Source of the DNA: Clostridia bacterium
GTDB lineage: Bacteria; Bacillota_A; Clostridia; Oscillospirales; Acutalibacteraceae
DNA: 8,876 bases
NCBI GenBank assembly: GCA_017503305.1
Contig: JAFVTJ010000061.1
Location: forward strand, 1-8,876
Reading direction: 5' to 3'
Every line of letters begins with the position of its first letter. Within the stretch, counting starts at the first letter, position 1. The notes below the pieces were generated by a model. It saw only the letters and a program-made list of their open reading frames with translations. It was not told the origin of the DNA and ran no database searches. A program made the position numbers and the translations under genes. Positions 5,992-8,876 of the stretch are shown here, piece after piece.

Positions 5992-6627
5992 TTGGATTTT
6001 TCAAATTTGTTTTTGTTTGAAGGTTTGTCTTACGAAAGCATAAAAGCCATAACTTCAACCTTTCCTAAAGGACAAAGCTTTAAAAAGGGTGACATTATCT
6101 ACTCTGCAGATACCTTTAAAAATGCTATCGGCTTTGTGCTTACCGGTAGTGTTGTTGCAGTGGCCAACAACCATAACGAAGTTTTGCTTAAAAATTTCAC
6201 CCAAAATATGTGCTTTGGCGTCGCGGCAATATTTGGCGGCGGAAACAACTACGTTAGCACCATTACTGCCAAAACCGATTGTGAAATTTTGTTTGTAAAC
6301 GAGGAACAGCTAAAAGACATTTTTAGCGAATACCCCCAAGTTGCTATAAACTATATTACTTTTCTTTCAAACAAGGTAAGGTTTTTGAATGAAAAACTGC
6401 GGGTAATTTCTTGTATGAGCGCCGAAGATACCCTTCTTACCTATTTTTCCTCGGTTGCTGATAACCACGGCTACGCCAATATTCCCCAAAATATGACCCG
6501 TTTTGCCAAAACCTTGGGACTAAGTAGAGCCACGCTTTACAGGGCACTCGACATTTTGGAAAAAAACGGCAATATTATAAAAGAAAATAATAAATTAAAG
6601 GTGATTAAAAATGAAAAAAATTCTTAG
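5992..6627 (+). CDS. Crp/Fnr-family transcriptional regulator
   Basis: With the TTG start the product has 211 residues, normal for the family. Residues about 5-115 form a cNMP-binding-like beta barrel, with KKGDIIYSAD (31-40) and FVLTGSVVAV (48-57) as its typical strands. A dimer helix follows (about 115-140), then a C-terminal winged helix-turn-helix with MTRFAKTLGLSRATLYRALDILEKNGNI (168-195). The phosphate-binding signature of cAMP receptors (GEL...RSA) is absent: the region reads FGVAAIFGGGNNYVSTITA with no Glu or Arg, so cAMP is an unlikely ligand. Cysteines are only at 74, 97 and 141, not the N-terminal cluster of Fnr, so oxygen sensing through an Fe-S cluster is also unlikely. The 3' end overlaps the next gene by 17 bases, which ties it to the importer. 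It probably controls this operon through the palindrome at 5960-5975. Confidence 0.88.
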   Translation: MDFSNLFLFEGLSYESIKAITSTFPKGQSFKKGDIIYSADTFKNAIGFVLTGSVVAVANNHNEVLLKNFTQNMCFGVAAIFGGGNNYVSTITAKTDCEILFVNEEQLKDIFSEYPQVAINYITFLSNKVRFLNEKLRVISCMSAEDTLLTYFSSVADNHGYANIPQNMTRFAKTLGLSRATLYRALDILEKNGNIIKENNKLKVIKNEKNS

Positions 6628-7594
6628 TATCTTATTAACCCTCGTGCTTATCTTCTCCTTTGCAGGCTGTGCAAATGACGCTGTTGACCAAGTAAACCTT
6701 AAGGAAGTTAAGGCAAACGTTTTCGGCATCGCAGGTCCTACAGGTATTGGTCTTGCAAATCTTATGAAAGACGCTAAAGAAGGTAACGGCAGTCTTGACT
6801 ATAACATTCAATTAGCCGCTTCTAATGACGAAATTGTGGCTAAAATCACAAACAAGGAAGCCGATATTGCCGCTGTTGCTACAAACTTGGCTTCTACCCT
6901 TTACAACAAAACAAATGGCGGTGTAAAGGTGCTTGCAGTTAATACCTTAGGTGTGCTTAACGTAATTGCAAAGGGCGAAGAAATCACTTCTATCGCCGAC
7001 TTAAAGGGCAAAACCGTTTATTCAACAGGTCAAGGCGCAAACCCCGAATATATCTTAAACAACATTCTCAAAAATAACGGCTTAGAAGCCGGCAAGGACG
7101 TTAAGGTTGAATTTGTTTCTCAGCCTACCGAGCTTGTAGCAAAGGTTGTAGGCGCAAGAAATGCTATTGTTATTGCTCCTCAACCCGTTGCAACCACTAT
7201 CACTTTACAAGACACCGCTGCTAAAATCGTTATTAACCTTAACGATGAATGGAACAAATTTAACGACAAAAAGCTTGTAATGGGTTGCATTATTGCCCGC
7301 AGCGAATATGTTGAGCAAAACCCCGAAGCAGTAGAAGCCTTCTTAAAGGATTACGAAGCTTCTATCAAAGCAGTTAGCGAGGATATCGACGCCACCGCCG
7401 CCGCTTGTGAAGAATTCGGTATTATCCCTAAAGCTGCGGTTGCTAAAAAGGCTATCCCCTACTGCAATATCGTTTTCGAAGCAGGCGAAGAAATGAAGAG
7501 CGACCTTTCAGCTTACCTTACATTCTTACACACTGCTAACCCCAAGAGCGTAGGCGGCAAATTGCCCGCTGATAATTTCTACTATGGCAAGTAA
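6611..7594 (+). CDS. ABC importer substrate-binding lipoprotein (NitT/TauT-like)
   Basis: The 327-residue product starts with a lipoprotein signal peptide: MKK, a hydrophobic core, and SFAGC with Cys20 as the lipid anchor. The mature part is a periplasmic-binding-protein fold of the NMT1/SsuA/TauA kind. It shows VFGIAGPTGIGLANLM (37-52), the first-lobe segment ADIAAVATNLASTLY (84-98), and SIADLKGKTVYSTGQGANPEY (127-147), a hinge-region motif typical of NitT/TauT binding proteins. Related families bind sulfonates, nitrate, aromatic acids, thiamine precursors or other small molecules; the substrate cannot be chosen from the sequence. The ATG at 6611 has AAAGGTG 7 bases upstream, inside the regulator gene. 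Its 3' end overlaps the permease gene by 11 bases. Confidence 0.88.
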   Translation: MKKILSILLTLVLIFSFAGCANDAVDQVNLKEVKANVFGIAGPTGIGLANLMKDAKEGNGSLDYNIQLAASNDEIVAKITNKEADIAAVATNLASTLYNKTNGGVKVLAVNTLGVLNVIAKGEEITSIADLKGKTVYSTGQGANPEYILNNILKNNGLEAGKDVKVEFVSQPTELVAKVVGARNAIVIAPQPVATTITLQDTAAKIVINLNDEWNKFNDKKLVMGCIIARSEYVEQNPEAVEAFLKDYEASIKAVSEDIDATAAACEEFGIIPKAAVAKKAIPYCNIVFEAGEEMKSDLSAYLTFLHTANPKSVGGKLPADNFYYGK

Positions 7595-8327
7595 AATTTT
7601 CAAAAAAACCGCCATACTGCTTTTTTGGATTGCAGTGTGGCAGGTTTTAAGCCTTATTGTAGCGCACGAGCTTTTAATACCCTCTCCGCTTAGCACCCTT
7701 AAGGCTCTAATAAATTTAGCCCAAACCAAAGAATTCTATCTTTCGGTTGGTGTTTCACTCTTACGCATTGTCATCGGTTTCGCTTTGGGCGTGGTTATAG
7801 GCTTTTTATGCGGCATTTTTTCGGCAAAAAGTTCATTTTTTAAAGAACTTACCGCCCCTGCCGTTCAGCTTATAAAAGCAGTTCCCGTGGCATCATTTAT
7901 AATTCTTGCTTTCTTTTGGTTTGAAAGCACCTATTTGCCAATATTTATCGCCTTTTTGATGGTTTTGCCAATAATTTGGTCAACCACCGAAACCGCACTT
8001 TTAGGCATTGATAAAAAATATATCGAAATGGGTCAAGTTTTCAGACTGACTAAGCCCCAAATTTTCTTTAAAATCAAATTGCCGCTTATATTCCCTTCGT
8101 TTATAAGCGCCGCTCTCACTTCTTTAGGCTTCGCGTGGAAATCGGGTATTGCGGCAGAGGTTATTGCCAAACCATTAAATTCTCTTGGCAGTATGCTTGA
8201 ACAAAGCAAAACCCACCTTGAAATAGGCGAAGTTTTTGCTCTTACAGCCGTTGTTGCAATACTTTCACTTATATTAGAGGTCGCCCTTAAAAAGCTTTTT
8301 GGGAGGTATAATCATGTTAAAAATTAA
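7584..8327 (+). CDS. ABC importer permease (SsuC/TauC-like)
   Basis: The 247-residue membrane protein has about six hydrophobic segments (roughly 9-29, 59-79, 96-112, 116-134, 170-190, 217-235). The cytoplasmic EAA-type loop that contacts the ATPase is at about 146-170 (YIEMGQVFRL...KIKLPLIFP), followed by GFAWKSGIAAEVIA, typical of the SsuC/TauC branch of the binding-protein-dependent transport family. It would form the channel for the substrate delivered by the lipoprotein encoded just upstream. The ATG at 7584 lies inside the end of that gene and has no good Shine-Dalgarno site, so translation is probably coupled to the upstream gene. It overlaps the ATPase gene by 14 bases. Confidence 0.88.
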   Translation: MASKIFKKTAILLFWIAVWQVLSLIVAHELLIPSPLSTLKALINLAQTKEFYLSVGVSLLRIVIGFALGVVIGFLCGIFSAKSSFFKELTAPAVQLIKAVPVASFIILAFFWFESTYLPIFIAFLMVLPIIWSTTETALLGIDKKYIEMGQVFRLTKPQIFFKIKLPLIFPSFISAALTSLGFAWKSGIAAEVIAKPLNSLGSMLEQSKTHLEIGEVFALTAVVAILSLILEVALKKLFGRYNHVKN

Positions 8328-8874
8328 CAATATCTCCTTTTCATACGGCCAAAAGCAAATTTTTCGCGACTTTTCGCTTGAAATTTGCGAAAATGACCGC
8401 TTGTGGCTTTATGGTGAAAGCGGTTGCGGAAAAACAACCCTGACACGTTTGCTTTTAGGGCTTGAAAAGGCAGAAAGCGGAGAAATAATAAAGGATAATG
8501 ACTTTAAATTTTCCTGTGTTTTTCAAGAAAACCGCCTTCTTCCCTTCAAAACGGCCTTGCAAAACGTAATGCTTGTATCTAAAAATCAAACCCTTGCAAA
8601 AGAAAATCTTAAAGCGTTAGGGTTAGAGGCCGATATCAACACCCCCGTTAGCGAGCTTTCGGGCGGTATGAAACGAAGGGTTGCAATTGCACGCGCTTTA
8701 ACGGCCGAGTTTGACTGCTTGATACTTGACGAAGCCTTTACAGGTCTTGACGAGGAAAATATAAAAACGGCAATAAAAAGAATTTTGGAAATAGCGCAAA
8801 GCAAACCGATTATTCTAATTTCTCATTCTTCACTTGAGGCCGAACTCTTAAACGCACAAAAATATGAACTGTAA
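8314..8874 (+). CDS. ABC importer ATP-binding protein, compact
   Basis: The product has all core motifs of an ABC ATPase: Walker A GESGCGKT (34-41), Q-loop VFQENRLLP (69-77), signature LSGGM (115-119), Walker B CLILDE (135-140), D-loop GLD (144-146) and H-loop His171. It has only 186 residues, while SsuB/TauB-type subunits are usually about 230-260; it ends shortly after the H-loop and lacks the usual C-terminal extension. The core is complete and the stop is in the window, so it looks compact and not broken. The ATG at 8314 is chosen because GGGAGG (8301-8306) lies 7 bases upstream; the TTG at 8299 lies before that site. It would power import through the permease encoded immediately upstream. 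The window ends 2 bases after the stop, so further operon genes and the terminator are not visible. Confidence 0.88.
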   Translation: MLKINNISFSYGQKQIFRDFSLEICENDRLWLYGESGCGKTTLTRLLLGLEKAESGEIIKDNDFKFSCVFQENRLLPFKTALQNVMLVSKNQTLAKENLKALGLEADINTPVSELSGGMKRRVAIARALTAEFDCLILDEAFTGLDEENIKTAIKRILEIAQSKPIILISHSSLEAELLNAQKYEL

Positions 8875-8876
8875 AT

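Overview
The window looks like chromosomal DNA from a spore-forming member of the Bacillota, most likely an uncultured clostridium. The evidence is strong AGGAGG-type ribosome binding sites, sigma-A-like promoters, U-tract hairpin terminators, TTG starts, A/T-rich gaps, and protein families typical of Clostridia: a YhaN-type ATPase, an EF-G paralogue, a SpoIIQ-like M23 protein, a DAGK-family lipid kinase and a Crp/Fnr regulator with an ABC importer. No rRNA, tRNA, CRISPR array, insertion sequence or phage gene was seen.

Left part (1-1900): the window opens inside the 3' part of a coiled-coil SMC/YhaN-like ATPase gene. It ends at a terminator that faces the terminator of a minus-strand gene for a small exported protein of unknown function. 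An A/T-rich divergent region of about 315 bases follows, with repeats and promoters for both directions.

Middle (1910-5884): three separately transcribed plus-strand genes, each closed by a clear hairpin terminator. They encode an EF-G-like GTPase (a paralogue, with an altered G4 motif), a membrane-anchored M23/LytM protein of SpoIIQ type, and a YegS/BmrU-type lipid kinase. They share no evident pathway.

Right part (5920-8876): a compact four-gene operon running to the end of the window. A Crp/Fnr-family regulator is followed, with gene overlaps, by a NitT/TauT-type ABC importer: substrate-binding lipoprotein, permease and a short ATPase. A perfect 16-base palindrome lies in the leader, just after the predicted -10 box and before the regulator's ribosome binding site. 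It has the half-site spacing of a Crp/Fnr operator, so the regulator probably controls its own operon. The imported substrate cannot be read from the sequence.

Most of the window is ordinary housekeeping or accessory clostridial DNA. The points most worth a second look are the self-contained regulator-importer cassette with its palindrome, the GTPase motif changes in the EF-G paralogue, and a cluster of TTTGTAA heptamers in the divergent region at 1660-1880.
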